Shown in pieces: positions 12,971-13,247 of a stretch of DNA of 13,247 nucleotides. The DNA is from an uncultured Actinomycetes bacterium (GTDB lineage: Bacteria; Actinomycetota; Thermoleophilia; Gaiellales; F1-60-MAGs149): the NCBI GenBank assembly GCA_903847495.1, contig CAINDT010000249.1, positions 1-13,247 of the forward strand, written 5' to 3'. A program made the position numbers and the translations under genes. The stretch's first letter is position 1; every line of letters begins with the position of its first letter. Under the pieces are notes generated by a model. It was given only the letters and a program-made list of their open reading frames with translations, was not told the origin of the DNA and did not search any database.

Positions 12971-13247
12971 TCAGGCGATGGTCGTGGCCGCGGCCACCGC
13001 GGCCCGCCGCGCCAGCACCCGCTCGATTCCGAACGCCGCGGGCGCGGCGAGGATCAGCAGCAGGATCACGTAGAAGGCGCTGAAGATCATCGTCAGGTAG
13101 AAGATGTTGCCGACGAGCGTGGCGACGAACCCGGCGGAAAGGCCGCGCGCGACGGCGCTGAGCATCGGGTCGCTATCGAGCTGGGAGCGGGCGCGCCCGG
13201 CGCGCAGCAGCACCCGCAGGCGGCTGCCCACCCAGAGCAGGAACAGC
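12971..13247 (-). CDS. C-terminal end of a multi-pass membrane protein, possibly O-antigen ligase/polymerase-like
   Basis: Partial: the 3' 92 codons of a gene whose start lies beyond the right edge. The frame is open to the last base, reading LFLLWVGSRLRVLLRAGR at the edge, so the GTG at 13231 is not a true start. Seen are the end of one hydrophobic segment, a basic loop (RLRVLLRAGRARSQ), then a long hydrophobic stretch GLSAGFVATLVGNIFYLTMI and FYVILLLILAAPAAFGI forming two helices, and a basic tail. The pattern of ...GLSAGFVATLVG..FY... near the end recalls the last helices of O-antigen ligase/polymerase (Wzy/WaaL, PF04932) in polysaccharide loci. With so little sequence the family call is tentative; a generic membrane protein or transporter cannot be excluded. 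Confidence 0.6.
   Translation of the reverse strand, partial: LFLLWVGSRLRVLLRAGRARSQLDSDPMLSAVARGLSAGFVATLVGNIFYLTMIFSAFYVILLLILAAPAAFGIERVLARRAAVAAATTIA

Overview
This is a high-GC bacterial window with GC-rich third codon positions, GTG starts, few Shine-Dalgarno sequences and several TANNNT -10 motifs placed 6-8 nt before start codons. Together these suggest an actinobacterium; a deep-branching group such as Thermoleophilia is a guess. The locus is an exopolysaccharide/capsule (surface glycan) biosynthesis region with toxin-antitoxin genes inserted into it. I saw no tRNA, rRNA, CRISPR array or transposase.

Left part (1-6575): the 3' end of a FabF-type ketoacyl-ACP synthase runs into the window on + and ends at a palindrome. 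On the - strand, Wzz-type chain-length protein (4270-3356), UDP-glucuronate decarboxylase (3338-2385) and a large membrane sugar-1-phosphate transferase (2307-832) read leftward. Divergent from them on + are a GT4 glycosyltransferase (4318-5442) and a DUF418/YeiB membrane protein (5439-6575), joined by a 4-nt overlap. A perfect 33-bp hairpin closes this pair.

Middle (6632-7196): a RelE/ParE toxin and Phd/YefM antitoxin pair on -, antitoxin first, with a palindrome over the likely promoter.

Right-centre (7395-11117, -): a tightly coupled four-gene operon, GT2 glycosyltransferase -> small PglC-type phosphoglycosyl transferase -> ATP-grasp ligase -> KAS III-type ketoacyl synthase. All three junctions are 4-nt stop/start overlaps and a hairpin follows the last gene. 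This is the least ordinary part of the window. It looks like a pathway that starts a lipid-linked sugar and decorates it with an acyl or acid group, perhaps using the FabF-type enzyme at the left edge too. The substrate cannot be read from sequence.

Right edge: a type IV AbiEi/AbiEii toxin-antitoxin operon (11266-12701, +) sits behind a 46-bp inverted repeat that contains its promoter. It is followed by an orphan Phd/YefM antitoxin with an apparent 1-nt frameshift, and by the 3' end of a convergent membrane protein that resembles an O-antigen ligase/polymerase. Working together, the glycan genes would make a UDP-sugar precursor (UDP-xylose), load sugars onto undecaprenyl phosphate (two different initiating enzymes), extend and decorate the unit, and polymerise and export it with length control by the Wzz-type protein. 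The toxin-antitoxin genes are likely passengers or defence/stability modules.
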